This document shows positions 18,922 to 30,500 of a stretch of DNA of 64,000 nt, piece after piece. The notes under the pieces are model-generated. The model saw only the letters and a list, made by a program, of their open reading frames with translations. It was not told where the DNA came from and did no database searches. The DNA is from Borrelia puertoricensis (lineage in GTDB: Bacteria; Spirochaetota; Spirochaetia; Borreliales; Borreliaceae): positions 496,001 to 560,000 of the forward strand of contig NZ_CP075379.1 of NCBI RefSeq assembly GCF_023035875.1, written 5' to 3'. Position 1 is the first letter of the stretch, and each line of letters opens with the position of its first letter. The translations under genes and the position numbers were made by a program.

Positions 18922-19702
18922 CGATGTGATTAGAGCATTAATAATTGGAGATATCATAGGTAATGGGGGACTTAAAAAGGTTTTTTTTAATCTTAAGAAT
19001 CTTAAAGAGAAGTATAATATAGATTTGACAATTGTCAACGGGGAGAATTCCTCAGGTGGTTTTGGAATTACTCCAGAGATAGCAGAAAATCTTTTTAAGG
19101 TAGGTGTGAATGTTATTACTACAGGTAATCATGTTTATGCAGATCATAGTATAAGGGAATATTTGGATAAACAGGAGTATATTTTAAGACCAAATAATTT
19201 TTCAGATCTTCTTGAAGGACATGGGTATTGTATTTTAAATGTTAAAAATGAAAAAGTTGCTGTTATAAATATTCAGGGATTTTTAGGAATGACTTTCATT
19301 GTTAAAAATCCTTTTGAAAATATAAAAAAAGTTGTGAACATGATTAGAAATAGAGTTAAAACTATTTTTGTCGATTTTCATGCTGAGAGTAATTATGAGA
19401 AAGAGAGTTTTGGATATTTTTTAAACGGATTGGTAACTGGAGTTATTGGTACGCATACACATATAATGACCCAAGATGAGAGAATCTTAGATAAGGGGAC
19501 TGCTTATATTAGTGATCTTGGAATGACAGGTAGTTTGAATTCTGTAATAGGATTTAATCCTGAGATTTCTCTTAAAGGATTACTTGAATATGTGGCTTTA
19601 CGAACAGAAACTGTTGAAGAGGATGTGATTATACAGGGAGTTGTTATTACTTCTCATTTAAAAACAGGACGTGCTTTGAAAATTGAAAGAATACAGAAAT
19701 AG
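18911..19702 (+). CDS. ymdB: YmdB-family metallophosphoesterase
   Basis: This family hydrolyses 2',3'-cyclic nucleotides and is linked to RNase Y-dependent RNA decay and biofilm traits in Bacillus. The product has the metal-binding motifs in order: GDIIGNGG, NGENSSGGFGI, GNHVYAD, DFHAE and GTHTHIMTQDE. ATG 18911, inside the end of rny, is taken as start; GTG 18926 is possible and closer to the family start. The end is close to or overlaps tlyA. Confidence 0.93.
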   Translation: MQDNDVIRALIIGDIIGNGGLKKVFFNLKNLKEKYNIDLTIVNGENSSGGFGITPEIAENLFKVGVNVITTGNHVYADHSIREYLDKQEYILRPNNFSDLLEGHGYCILNVKNEKVAVINIQGFLGMTFIVKNPFENIKKVVNMIRNRVKTIFVDFHAESNYEKESFGYFLNGLVTGVIGTHTHIMTQDERILDKGTAYISDLGMTGSLNSVIGFNPEISLKGLLEYVALRTETVEEDVIIQGVVITSHLKTGRALKIERIQK

Positions 19703-20474
19703 TTTATTAAATGTGCTTTGCAAGAATTGTCCAGGTCTGACAAGAGAAGAACTTAGAATTTTAATTTTGACTGGCAGGGTGTATGTCAATTCTCACAAAG
19801 AAAGAAATCCTAAGGTTTTGCTGTTAAGAAATAGTAAAATAAACTTAATAGAGAGTGAGTCTAGGCAATTTGTTTCAAGAGGAGGTCATAAACTTTTTGA
19901 ATCTTTAGAAACATTTAAAATTACAGTTAAAGATAAAATCTGTATAGATGTTGGTGCTTCAACAGGTGGTTTTACAGATTGTCTTTTGCAAGAAGGTGCA
20001 AAGTTAGTTTATGCAGTTGATGTTGGATTTAATCAGCTATCTTATAAATTAAGAGTTGACCCAAGGGTTAAAGTTTTTGAAAAGACTAATATTTTTGATA
20101 TTAAACAATTTGACATACAGCCTAATTTTGCCGTTATTGATGTTTCTTTTAGATCTGTAATTAGTATATGTGCAAATTTAATTGATAAGCTTTATGATAA
20201 GCTTATCGTTGTTCTTGTTAAACCTCAATTTGAGCTTAAAGGATTAAATTTAAATATAAAAAATTTTAATGGTATAGTTGGAGAGAGATATCTGAGTAAT
20301 ATATTAAATAAGGTAATTAAAAAGTTTTATGATAATGATCTACAAATTAAAAATATATTAAAACTTGCAACCAAAGGACGGAAAGGAAATCAAGAATTTA
20401 TGTTTTTGGTTGTTAAAGATAATTCAATAAATCTTATGCAATCTCTTGCCCTTCTTGATGATATTAATTTTTAA
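19683..20474 (+). CDS. tlyA: TlyA family rRNA 2'-O-methyltransferase/hemolysin-like protein
   Basis: The product has an N-terminal S4 RNA-binding domain (TREELRILILTGRVYVN) followed by a FtsJ-like methyltransferase domain with the AdoMet motif CIDVGASTGGFTDCLL, AVDVGFNQL and VKPQFELK. TlyA of mycobacteria methylates 16S and 23S rRNA and confers capreomycin susceptibility; older literature calls relatives hemolysins. The start is uncertain: TTG 19683 overlaps ymdB by 20 bases; GTG 19713 is an alternative. Its end overlaps the convergent GerMN gene by four bases. Confidence 0.9.
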   Translation: MKEYRNSLLNVLCKNCPGLTREELRILILTGRVYVNSHKERNPKVLLLRNSKINLIESESRQFVSRGGHKLFESLETFKITVKDKICIDVGASTGGFTDCLLQEGAKLVYAVDVGFNQLSYKLRVDPRVKVFEKTNIFDIKQFDIQPNFAVIDVSFRSVISICANLIDKLYDKLIVVLVKPQFELKGLNLNIKNFNGIVGERYLSNILNKVIKKFYDNDLQIKNILKLATKGRKGNQEFMFLVVKDNSINLMQSLALLDDINF

Positions 20475-21229
20475 TATTTTGCGAGTTTTTTGTTATCTAG
20501 GATTCCTGAAAAATCTAAATTTAAGTCTTCAAGTATTATTGGATTGTTTTCAACTTTTAAAGTTATTCCTTTGATGCCTTGAATTTCAAGACATGTTAAA
20601 ATAATTTGCTTGACTTGATTAATTGTTCCTTCTACTCCAAAACTATTTTCATAAAACTCTTTAGATAAATTTATGTGGGCAATTCCATCATTTATACTTA
20701 AGTTTAATACTTTGGTGTTGATAGGAATTAAACTTAAAAAATTATTTTTAAGTTCATATTCATTAGGACCATTAATTAGTGCTTTTAATGTTTCTTTGAG
20801 AATATTTTTATCATATTGAATGGTTCGTTTAATCCATTGTTTTAAAAAATGTCCCTCAGCGGTAACTTTTATAAAATATAGCTTAACTTCTTTTTTGTTT
20901 TTTAAGTATTTTTGTTCTTGATATTTAAATTCTTCTTCAATTTTTTGTATTTCAGGTGGCTTTATTAAAAATTTTTCATTGTTAAGTATTTTAATAGTTT
21001 CATTTTTTGTATTCTCTAGTTTTGCTTCTATCTTATTAGGTTTTGATTGGCTAAATTCAAAATTGTCATTATTTCCAATTTGCTCATTGAATATATTTTT
21101 AATGAGTGAATTTTTAATTATTAGTAATAAACACAGTCCTGTTAAGAATATTGCAAATAATACTAAAAATATATCTATTTGATCAAAGCTACTTGTTTTT
21201 CGTTTACTATTTCTTTTTTTCCTTATCAA
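20471..21229 (-). CDS. Membrane-anchored GerMN-domain protein
   Basis: The 252-residue product has a basic N-terminus, one membrane helix (about residues 20-43, FLVLFAIFLTGLCLLLII), a Lys/Glu-rich linker and a C-terminal GerMN domain: TLKALINGPNE, LIPINTKVLNLSINDGIAHI, NLSKEF and QVKQIILTCLEIQGIKGITL. GerMN domains occur in spore GerM and in envelope proteins of non-sporulating bacteria, probably binding peptidoglycan or other ligands. The start is TTG at 21229 with no clear ribosome site, so it is uncertain. It is the only minus-strand gene between tuf and trxB. Confidence 0.75.
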   Translation of the reverse strand: MIRKKRNSKRKTSSFDQIDIFLVLFAIFLTGLCLLLIIKNSLIKNIFNEQIGNNDNFEFSQSKPNKIEAKLENTKNETIKILNNEKFLIKPPEIQKIEEEFKYQEQKYLKNKKEVKLYFIKVTAEGHFLKQWIKRTIQYDKNILKETLKALINGPNEYELKNNFLSLIPINTKVLNLSINDGIAHINLSKEFYENSFGVEGTINQVKQIILTCLEIQGIKGITLKVENNPIILEDLNLDFSGILDNKKLAKY

Positions 21230-21315
21230 TTGGGATTCCGTTTATAATTGGCATAAAGCTGTAATATTTGATATTATAATAGAAAAACCTACATAAGGAA
21301 AGAGGCAGTTTAGCT

Positions 21316-22632
21316 TTGATTAGTTCTAAAGTTCAAGATTATAAAAGTGTTCTTATTGTTGGCAGACCAAATGTTGGAAAGTCTACTTTATTTAATAAAC
21401 TTTTAAGCTCAAATAGAAGTATTACAGATGAAATTTATGGAGTTACTAGGGATTTGATAAAAGAGATTTGTACAGTAGATTCTTATAAATTTTATTTGAT
21501 TGATGCTGGTGGATTTACCCTTTTAAGGGATGAACTTAGTAGAGTTGTGGTTAATAAAGTTATAAGCTTGTTTGATAGCATTGATTTGATCTTGTTTGTT
21601 TTAGATGTAAATGAAATCTTATCAGAAGATTATGAGCTTATTGATAGGTTAAGAAAATATAGTGATAAGATAGTATTGGTATTAAATAAAATAGATAGTC
21701 ATCATAAGGAAGTCTTAACTTATGAATTTCAAAAGTTAGGCTTTCAAAAGAGCTTTTTAGTTAGTGCGACTCATGGAAAAGGAGTAAATAGCTTAAGAAT
21801 TTTTTTGAAAAATTCAGTAGGTAAATTGGCAAGTGATGATAATGTTGATGTTAAGATTGGCATTATAGGGAAACCAAATGTAGGCAAATCTACTCTTATT
21901 AATTTTTTAGCAGGACGTGAAGTTTCAATTGTGTCTCAGGTTGCTGGGACTACAAGGGATTTTGTTAAAGCAAGATTTCAAAGGAATGGTAAAACATTTG
22001 AGCTTATTGATACGGCTGGAATAAGGCGGCGAGCAAGGGTAAATGAACTTATTGAACATTATTCTGTAAGTAGAGCTTTAAGGGTAATTGATATGGTAGA
22101 TATTGTCTTTTTATTAGTTGATGTTAAAGAAGACTTGACGGCTCAAGATAAGAAAATTGCTCATTATGCAACTAAACGGGGTAAAGGGATTATTATTGTG
22201 TTTACCAAGTGGGATCTTGTAAAGTCAAAAAGCGGTTATTTTGAGGCTTTAAAGAATCGTGTTAAATTTTTTTTCCCGATTTTAAATTTTTCTCCCATAT
22301 TAAGAATATCTGTTCATAAAAAAGAGGGGATAGATAATCTTTTTAAAGAAGTAATTAAATTAAGAAAACAACTTGAACTTAAAATAAGTACTGCTGATTT
22401 GAATAAGATGTTAAATTTATGGATTAAGGATTATCATTTGAATGCTTCACATAAAGTGAAATATATAACTCAGATTAGTGTTAATCCTGTGAAGTTTATT
22501 TTATTTGCGAATAAAATAACTAATTTTCCAAATTCTTATTATAATTATTTAGTGAATAATATTCGTAAAATTGGTTATTATAATATTCCAATTTTAATAG
22601 AACTGAGAGAAAAAACAAGAGACTTAAAGTGA
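21316..22632 (+). CDS. der: Ribosome biogenesis GTPase Der (EngA)
   Basis: Der has two consecutive G domains and is essential for 50S assembly. Both are visible: GRPNVGKSTLFNKL, DAGGFT, NKID in the first; GKPNVGKSTLINFLAG, DTAGIRRRARV, TKWD in the second; then a C-terminal KH-like domain. The 438-residue length is normal. First-domain G3 reads DAGG instead of the usual DTGG. The start is TTG 21316 with an AGAGG rather far upstream, so a slightly different N-terminus is possible. It overlaps the next gene by four bases. Confidence 0.95.
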   Translation: MISSKVQDYKSVLIVGRPNVGKSTLFNKLLSSNRSITDEIYGVTRDLIKEICTVDSYKFYLIDAGGFTLLRDELSRVVVNKVISLFDSIDLILFVLDVNEILSEDYELIDRLRKYSDKIVLVLNKIDSHHKEVLTYEFQKLGFQKSFLVSATHGKGVNSLRIFLKNSVGKLASDDNVDVKIGIIGKPNVGKSTLINFLAGREVSIVSQVAGTTRDFVKARFQRNGKTFELIDTAGIRRRARVNELIEHYSVSRALRVIDMVDIVFLLVDVKEDLTAQDKKIAHYATKRGKGIIIVFTKWDLVKSKSGYFEALKNRVKFFFPILNFSPILRISVHKKEGIDNLFKEVIKLRKQLELKISTADLNKMLNLWIKDYHLNASHKVKYITQISVNPVKFILFANKITNFPNSYYNYLVNNIRKIGYYNIPILIELREKTRDLK

Positions 22633-23882
22633 GATATATATTTTTATTTTTGATAGTTGTTAATCTGAATCTCTTTGCATTTGAGAATTTTTTTTATGAT
22701 TTTAGTGTTAGAGCAAATTATGCGAAATATTTTAATTCTAGGAATACTGCTTTTAAGATAAAAACTCAAAAATATTATATTTCAGATGATTATTATGTTG
22801 AAGTATCAAATTCAATATTGGGAGATTATGCTTACTATTCTTTTTTTAATCGAAAAAATGGTGTTTCTTATATTTTTCCAGGCTCTTATGTAATTAAAGT
22901 TGGAAGATATGGTATTGAACAGATAAAGATATTTTTTCTAAATAGAGCAGATACTTTTATTAGAATAAAGGCAGGTGATGTTCATTCAAGTGCTGATTTT
23001 TATTTAATTAATACTTTCATTTATAAAGATATTAAATTGCCTTTTAAAATTAGTGATATTGCTACTGGTTCTTTTTTAGAAATAGCTAAATATATTAGTA
23101 ATTTTATTGATTTTGAACTTTTTAGACCTAGCTCTCTTGAAGCTTATGATAATATTTCTAATATTGTTGATAGTCTGAAAGCCTTTTTAAAAGTTTCTCC
23201 TTTAATATTTGAAGTACATGATGGAGCAATGAATGAACTAGGTGAAATGGTGTATATTAGAACGGGTGAACCTCAAAGAGAACCTATAGGATTTAATTGT
23301 TCTGGATTTGGTAAATGGGTAGCAGATTCAATTTATAAGGCAATGACAGGAAAGCTTTTAAAAATAAAGGATCTTAAAGTTAAGCATATTGGAATTAGAG
23401 GTAATAGTTTTACGAAGTATTATGAATTTAGTAGGGATCCATTTTTTGGACTTGATTGGACTCGTAATATTGCCTATAAACTTAAAAATGTTGATGCTAA
23501 TCTAGACTTATCTAGGGTTAAGGAGTTAGATGTAAATAATGTTGGTTTTCTTAAGTATATTGAAAACCGTGGATATGAGATTGATAATTTAGAGTTTATT
23601 TTGTATTATTTAGCTGTCAAGGAGCCTGGTCACATGTATTTTGGCTCTTTGAATACAACAATTAATGGATTTCCAGGAAAGGTTTTTCATAAACATGTTG
23701 TTGTGTTATTTCCATTTATTGATAGAGAATCTATTTTTAGAGTATCTTTAATGGAAATTAATGATGAAACTTCAATTAAATCACTTAGAGGTAGATATCC
23801 AAATTCATATATTCATTTAGTTAGGGCCAAAGTTCCAAAGAATATATCCATAGTACCAATACCCAAAAGGATAAATCATTAA
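22629..23882 (+). CDS. Secreted protein with CSGF motif, possible NlpC/P60-like domain
   Basis: The 417-residue product starts with a signal peptide (RYIFLFLIVVNLNLFAF) and is predicted exported to the periplasm. No family is firmly recognised. In the second half, around residue 222, GFNCSGFGKWVADSIY resembles the catalytic Cys motif of NlpC/P60 papain-like peptidases ([DN]CSGF followed by a helix), and later PGHMYFG and HKHVVVLFPF could supply a His. The GTG start overlaps der by four bases, implying co-expression. The peptidase idea is inference; the gene itself is confident. Confidence 0.7.
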   Translation: MRYIFLFLIVVNLNLFAFENFFYDFSVRANYAKYFNSRNTAFKIKTQKYYISDDYYVEVSNSILGDYAYYSFFNRKNGVSYIFPGSYVIKVGRYGIEQIKIFFLNRADTFIRIKAGDVHSSADFYLINTFIYKDIKLPFKISDIATGSFLEIAKYISNFIDFELFRPSSLEAYDNISNIVDSLKAFLKVSPLIFEVHDGAMNELGEMVYIRTGEPQREPIGFNCSGFGKWVADSIYKAMTGKLLKIKDLKVKHIGIRGNSFTKYYEFSRDPFFGLDWTRNIAYKLKNVDANLDLSRVKELDVNNVGFLKYIENRGYEIDNLEFILYYLAVKEPGHMYFGSLNTTINGFPGKVFHKHVVVLFPFIDRESIFRVSLMEINDETSIKSLRGRYPNSYIHLVRAKVPKNISIVPIPKRINH

Positions 23883-23887
23883 ATATT

Positions 23888-24574
23888 ATGATAAAAGCTG
23901 TAGTGTTTGATCTTGATGGAACTCTTTATCCTGGAATTAATATTAATTTGATGATGTTTCCTGAATTTTTAAAAAATATTAAATTTTTTTTGGCTTTTAA
24001 AAAGGTAAGAGAAGAGATCAGAGGTTTACAAAAAGGAAGAAGTATTCCTTCTAGTAGAGATGAGTTGATGTCTATTCAGATTAAGATGCTTGCTAATCAT
24101 TTGGGTTTTGATGAGAATAGGTGTGAATTTTTATTAAATAAAATATATTATGGTAAATCTTTTAGGAATAAATTTAGAAATCTCAGACCGTATTTTGGTG
24201 TTCATGATTTGATTTATTCTCTTAAATTGAGAGGGATAAAATTAGGAGTGATGTCAGATTTTCCTATTGCAACTCGTGTGAGTAATTTATTAGGCATTGA
24301 AGATAGTTTTTGGGATGTTCTTTATTCATCAGAAGAGACCGGTTACTTAAAGCCAAACAAAATAGCTTTTTTAAGGATTATGGATGAATTAGGTATAGAT
24401 AGTAATCATGTTTTATATGTTGGTAATTCTTATGAGTATGATATCTTAGGTGCTAGTGGTGTGTGTATGAGAACGGCTTATCTTTCTAAAAAAAAGTTGT
24501 TTAAAGATATGAAATGTGATTTTATTTTTAGTAATTATAAAGACTTACAAAGATATATACTTTTAAATATATAG
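23888..24574 (+). CDS. HAD superfamily hydrolase
   Basis: The 228-residue product is a haloacid dehalogenase-fold phosphatase or similar. Motif I is VFDLDGTLYPG, with the nucleophile and acid/base Asp; motif II is GVMSDF; the Lys of motif III lies in YLKPNK; motif IV reads VGNSYEYDILGA, with Asn where the first Asp often is. A helical cap lies between motifs I and II. The substrate cannot be predicted. It is five bases after the preceding gene and probably in the same operon. Confidence 0.85.
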   Translation: MIKAVVFDLDGTLYPGININLMMFPEFLKNIKFFLAFKKVREEIRGLQKGRSIPSSRDELMSIQIKMLANHLGFDENRCEFLLNKIYYGKSFRNKFRNLRPYFGVHDLIYSLKLRGIKLGVMSDFPIATRVSNLLGIEDSFWDVLYSSEETGYLKPNKIAFLRIMDELGIDSNHVLYVGNSYEYDILGASGVCMRTAYLSKKKLFKDMKCDFIFSNYKDLQRYILLNI

Positions 24575-24592
24575 AGTGTGGGTAAAATATTT

Positions 24593-27500
24593 ATGATAGA
24601 TTTTGTAACCGTTTTGGTTAATCTTTTATTGGTTTTTGTGATTTTATTTATTTATAGGCAGTATGATAGACGTTCAAGAGCTTTAGATAAGATTAAAAAA
24701 TTTATTGATATTGCTAAGGATAACCTTGAAGATTTTATTGATGAGAAGACAAAAGATATCAATAATCTTGCTGTTGATATGGAAGCGTATCAACGTTCTA
24801 GTATAGAGATCATAAAAAAAATAGATGAAGTTCAGCGAAAGATTAAAGATAAAAGTAAAGATTTTGCAGAAGTTGAAAAAAAGATTTCTTATCATGATTC
24901 TATGCTTAAAGAGCTAGATGAAATGGCCCTTAAAGTGCAAGATAATATACAACGACTTCAAGTGGATGGAAAAGTAGTAGATAAACTTTCAAAAACTTTA
25001 AAAAATTTTAATACTCAAATTGATTCTATTGATTCTAGATTGAGTACGGTTTTTGAAAAATTCGATAAGACAAATAAGGAAAATCTTGAGACTATCAGGA
25101 TTGAGAGTTGGGATAAGTTTGATAACACTATTAAAGATTTTAGTGTGAGAATGGATAATCTGGATAGAGAGCTTATATCTTATCAAGAGTCATTGGTAAT
25201 GATTGAAGAGAAAAAAAGAGAAATTTTAGATAAGGGTAATGAAAAGCTTGAGAATGAATTTAAGGAGTTTGTGTTTAAAATTGAATCTAGCATAGATACT
25301 TATAATAAGTCAATGGAAGATTCTTTTGGTATATATGAAACTAAATATAAATCAATAGAAAATTCTCTTGATCTTATTGTAGAGCAAGCTAAGACTAAAA
25401 TTAATGATAAGGAAGATTTTATTTTAACTAGATTAAATGAGGAGCTACAGATAAAATTTGATGAAGTCTTTATGTACGTTGATGAGCGTTCTCATCAGAT
25501 GAGAGATAAACTCGAAGGCAAATTGGTATTAATAGACAATGAAATTTCTTCTCTGAGTGCTATTTTTAAAGATAATACCTATTCTAGGCTGAATTCTCTT
25601 GAAGAGACTATAAGACAAGAGATGAGACAGTATGAAGAGCAATTAGCAGATATTTTGGAACAATTTAGGGTTCAAATTGAATCTGGTGTTGGTGATATTT
25701 ATAAAGAATATGATACTAGGATAAATCAATTTGATAAAGACATAAGAGATAGGATAGAGAGTAGTTTAAAGGATGCTAATTCTAGGATAGAGAGTGTTCA
25801 GTGTGGAATTAGGACTTTGCTTGATGATCTTGAAGAGGATTCTAATAGGATATATGTTGAATTTAAGGAAAGAGTTAAAGGGGATATTGATAGTTTTAGT
25901 GACAATGTATTTTCAAGAATGAATGATGTTGGAAATGAATTGGAATTGAAACTTTCAAATATCAGTACAGATATTCAAGATAAAATTTCCCAGTTGGATA
26001 GTAGCTTGTATTTAGAGCTTAAAGAAATGAATGAGAAATTTGTTAATGATTATTCGTGTTTAGATGGTAGCATTAACTTAAAGTATGAAACTCTCTTAGA
26101 AACTCTGAATTTAAAAAGTGATGAATTAGAAACCCAACTTAAGGACAAGTATAAAAATATTGCAGATAAATTTGAGCGTGATGTTAATGATCTTACCATT
26201 AAATGTGATGAAAAATTTAGTAAAATTGCTGAAAAATCAGATTATGATTATCAAAATTTTGAGATTACTAGTACAAAGCTAAAAGAAAGTATAAATTCTT
26301 TAAATGATTTGTTAGTGCAAGACTTTGAGACTTTAAGAAAAAATTTCGAATCCAAGTTGAGTGAGATGAGTGCTGATATTAATGATGAAGTGTTTAATTT
26401 AAAAAGTCATTATGGAGAGGATATAGGTAAATTTATTAAGCAGATGGAAGCTGACAAATTGCAATATGAACATTGGCAAGGTGAAGTGGGCTTGAATTTA
26501 GAGAATATTAAGTCTCATTTAAATAAAACTAATGAAGAATTTTTAAATTTGATTGAAACCCAAAGGATTAAGGGAAATGAACTTAGTGAAAATATTTTCA
26601 ATGAACTCTCAGAACATATTCAAAAAAAAGCAATAGATATGCATACTAATTGGAAAGATGAGCTTATTGTTTTAAATAAATCTTTACTTGATATTAAGAT
26701 TTCAAGTGAAGAATTGCTTTTATCAGCTTCTTCAAAAATCGAGTCTTTTGAAAAAGATGTTAATGATAGACTTGAGTATGTTACATCAAAGACGGAGGAC
26801 TTTGAAAGTTCAGTATTAGATAAGTATAAAGAATTAAGAGATATGTCATATAGTAACAGTGAAGAGACTTTATCAGGGATTAAGGAGTTTATTGATAATC
26901 AAGCTGAAATAATTCATGACAAAATTATTATGATGCTTAATGGATTTAATGAGGACTTCTCTAATAAGGAAGAATTAATTAAAAGCAATATAGAAAAACT
27001 TGATTATAGACTTAAAGATTTCAAAGTTGAATGTGAAGATGTTTTAAATAGTCTTAGATCGGATCTTGATGGATTTATTGAAATTAGGATGCAAAAAGTT
27101 TCTGAAATTAAGATAGATAATCAGAAGCAGATAGATAATTTTTTAAATAGAATATCGGAAGACATCTTAAGTAAAAGAGATATGCTTAATAGTGAGATAG
27201 ATAATAAGCTTAATGATTGGCAAGGTAAGTTAAGTGAAATATCAGTTAATATTGAGAATGTATTATCTTCAGGAAAGATTGATATAAACTCAATTGATTC
27301 TGAGATTACTTTAAAAATTGAGGATCTTAAGAGTACTTTTGAAGGACTTGAGAGTTATTATCTTGAGAAAATAGATGAGTTTAGAAATCAAGGAAATGTA
27401 TATGCAGATGAACTTCTGAAAAATATTATGAGTCATTTTGATACGGATACTAAGGATCTTGAAGAAAGTTTATCTAAGAAATTTTCTACAGTCTTAGAAA

Positions 27501-30500
27501 GGTCAGAAGAGTTTGTTAAGGAAGTTGATAGTTTGCTTAAGGATAAAAGGACAGATATTGCTTCATTTCAGGCAAGTATTGATATTACCATTGATTCTCT
27601 TAATTCAAGATTTAATGATGTGAATAGAGAAATTAATGAAAAATATAGTAAGGTAATATCTGATTCTAGAGAATATTCAGAAACCCTTGCAAATAAATTA
27701 GAGAATGAGATAGGATATGAGATTGAAAATGTAAATAGAAGGCTAACAGACAAAATAGATATTCTTAGCAAGAATATGGATGACAATTTAGAAAATTTTA
27801 AGTCATCTTTTGATGTATCAAAGTATCAGGTTGAAAATTTTGAAATTAAAATTAAGGATATAATAGAAAAAGAAGAGCTAAGACTTGGTGAATTGCTCAG
27901 AGAAATTGAGCGACAGTATAGAGTTAGACGGGAAGAGGCAATTGATTACAAGAAAGCCATAGATAGTGATATTATTCAGTTAAGAGAACAGTTTATAGGA
28001 GTAATTAATGAACTTAAGAATAATATTGAGGATAAATCTGAGTTTTTAAATGATCTTTATAAAGAAAGATTCAAGATTATTGAAAATAATTTTGAGGAGA
28101 GATATTCAACATTTTTTATTGAGAGTGAAGGGGCTATTTCAAAGATTAGAGATGAAATATATAAGATACTTACAGATAATGATGAACATTTGAGAGTAAA
28201 AATTTCTGAGATAGATCGTAATTTTGAGATAATCGATGGAAGGTCAAAAGAAATTCTAGAGCTTGAAGAAGATTTAAGAAAGAGAATACAAGAAGATAGT
28301 AATGACATGCATCATCAATTTGATATCATTAAGTCTGGTCTTGAGAAAGAAATAAAAGATCACTTTGATATGTATATGATGAAAGCCACTGCTGCAATTG
28401 ATGAAGAGATTGAAAAATATGAGCATGGAATTAATGAAAAGATATCTGCTCTTAAGTCAATTGAAAATAATTTTGAGATGATAGAGAAAAATTTAAAGGA
28501 TAAAATTAGCGAATGTCATAATGAATTAGACAAGACTCTTGATATGAGATATGCTGAGCTTGAAAGTAAATATGATGAGAGGCATTTGCTTGTAGAGAAG
28601 AAGATAAATGATAAGGCTAATTCAGTTGAAGAGTTGATTGCAAATAAGTATGCTGAGCTTGAAGGTAAGTATGATGAGAAACATCTGCTTGTAGAAAAGA
28701 AGATAAATGATAAGACTGATTCAGTTGAAGAGTTGATTGCAAATAAGTATGCTGAGCTTGAAGGTAAGTATGATGAGAAACATCTGCTTGTAGAGAAGAA
28801 GATAAATGATAAGACTGATTCAGTTGAAGAGTTGATTGCAAATAAGTATGCTGAGCTTGAAGGTAAGTATGATGAGAAACATCTGCTTGTAGAGAAGAAG
28901 ATAAATGATAAGTCTAATTCAGTTGAAGAGTTGATTGCAAATAAGTATGCTGAGCTTGAAGGTAAGTATGATGAGAAACATCTGCTTGTAGAGAAGAAGA
29001 TAAATGACAAGACTGATTCATTTGAAGAGTTGATTGCAAATAAATATGCTGAGCTTGATATCAAATATTCCAATATGCACCTTGACATGGAAAATAGATT
29101 AAATGCATGTATTTCTGATTTGGGTATAGAACTTGCTCGTTCAAGTAAAAAGATGGATAAAGAGATTGAAGAACAATTAAAAAATCTTGGTGAACTTAAG
29201 TTGAGTTTGAGTAATATCGAAGGGGATATATTAAAACTTAAAGAGGATTCTTATCACAATGTGTCATCCCATCTCAAACTTCTTGAAGAGGATTTTTTTA
29301 AAGATTTGAAAGGAAGAAGTGATAATTTAAAAAATTCTTTAGAAAATTTTGTGGCATCCTCAGATCAAAGAATTGAAAATTTAGAGAGACATATAATTAA
29401 GAACTTGGAAGAAAAAGAAATCCTTATGAAGAATTTTAGAGTTGAAATTGAACAGGAACTTATGTTGAATAAAGAAAGTTTTTACTCAGAATTTAATAAA
29501 GAGTTTGATGTTAAAAAAAGAGAAGCAGAGAGTAAGATAGTTGTAATGGAAACTAATATTACTAATCGAATAGATGAGTTTATTAAACTTGTAGACAATC
29601 GTCAAGATAATGTTGATTCTTGGTTTTTAAGAGTTAAAGATGATATGGTAAATTGGCAAGAAAATGCTTACAAAGAGCTTGAAGAAAGAGCGGGCATTAC
29701 AAAAAGGAGTTTAGATGAAATTAAAAGTGATGTTTCTGCTATTGAGAGTGGATTGGAAGTTGTTAAAGATGATGTTAATCAGAGAGCAAAAGAGATTTTT
29801 GATCGTTTACAAGCAGATATTAAGGAATTTGAAAATAGATCTTATCTTAACTTGAAGAATATTTCAGATGAGGTTCAGGGTAAAGTTTTAAATATTGAGG
29901 ATTTCATGGATTTTAAGATTAAATCTATAAATGATAAGATAGACTTACATGTTGAAGAGCTTGCAACACAAGTTGAAATTAAATTTTTAAGTCAGCAAAA
30001 AGATATTGAAGATAAAATTATTGAGGCTAATGAAAAGTTAGAATATGAATTCAATTCAATGGTTTCTAGGCTTGATGATGAGAAACAAAATATTGTAAGT
30101 AAATTTTTAAATGACACAGGCAGTTTTGAATCTCAAGTGCAATTGATGCAAAGTGATGTTTTAAAGCTTACTGATAAAGTAAATGCATATAGAATTGATA
30201 TTGAGAAATCAATTAGAGAAAATTATGATTCTTTTTCCAGTTCTATAAGAGAGGAATATACTGTGTTTGAGAATGAAATTAAGAATAGTTTGAATTGTTC
30301 AGAAGAAGAGATACAGGCTTTAAGAGATAGCTTGAAGATTCAAGTTAATAGCATAGAATCTGAATTTAAGGATAAATATGATCTAATGATTAAAGGTATT
30401 GATGAGCATGTGTCACAACTTAAGTTGAAAGTATTAAACTATGATGGTGAGCTTAATCATTTTATAGATGAGGTTAAGGATAATTTAATTGTATACAAGT

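Noticed and set aside
28550..29044. CRISPR array, because of regular spacing
   Set aside because: Units are contiguous, without unique spacers, and lie in a long coding frame.
28516..29088. A 190-codon minus-strand frame with Ser/Phe-rich repeats
   Set aside because: It is the antisense shadow of the 99-bp repeat in the giant coiled-coil gene; the period keeps the frame open on both strands.
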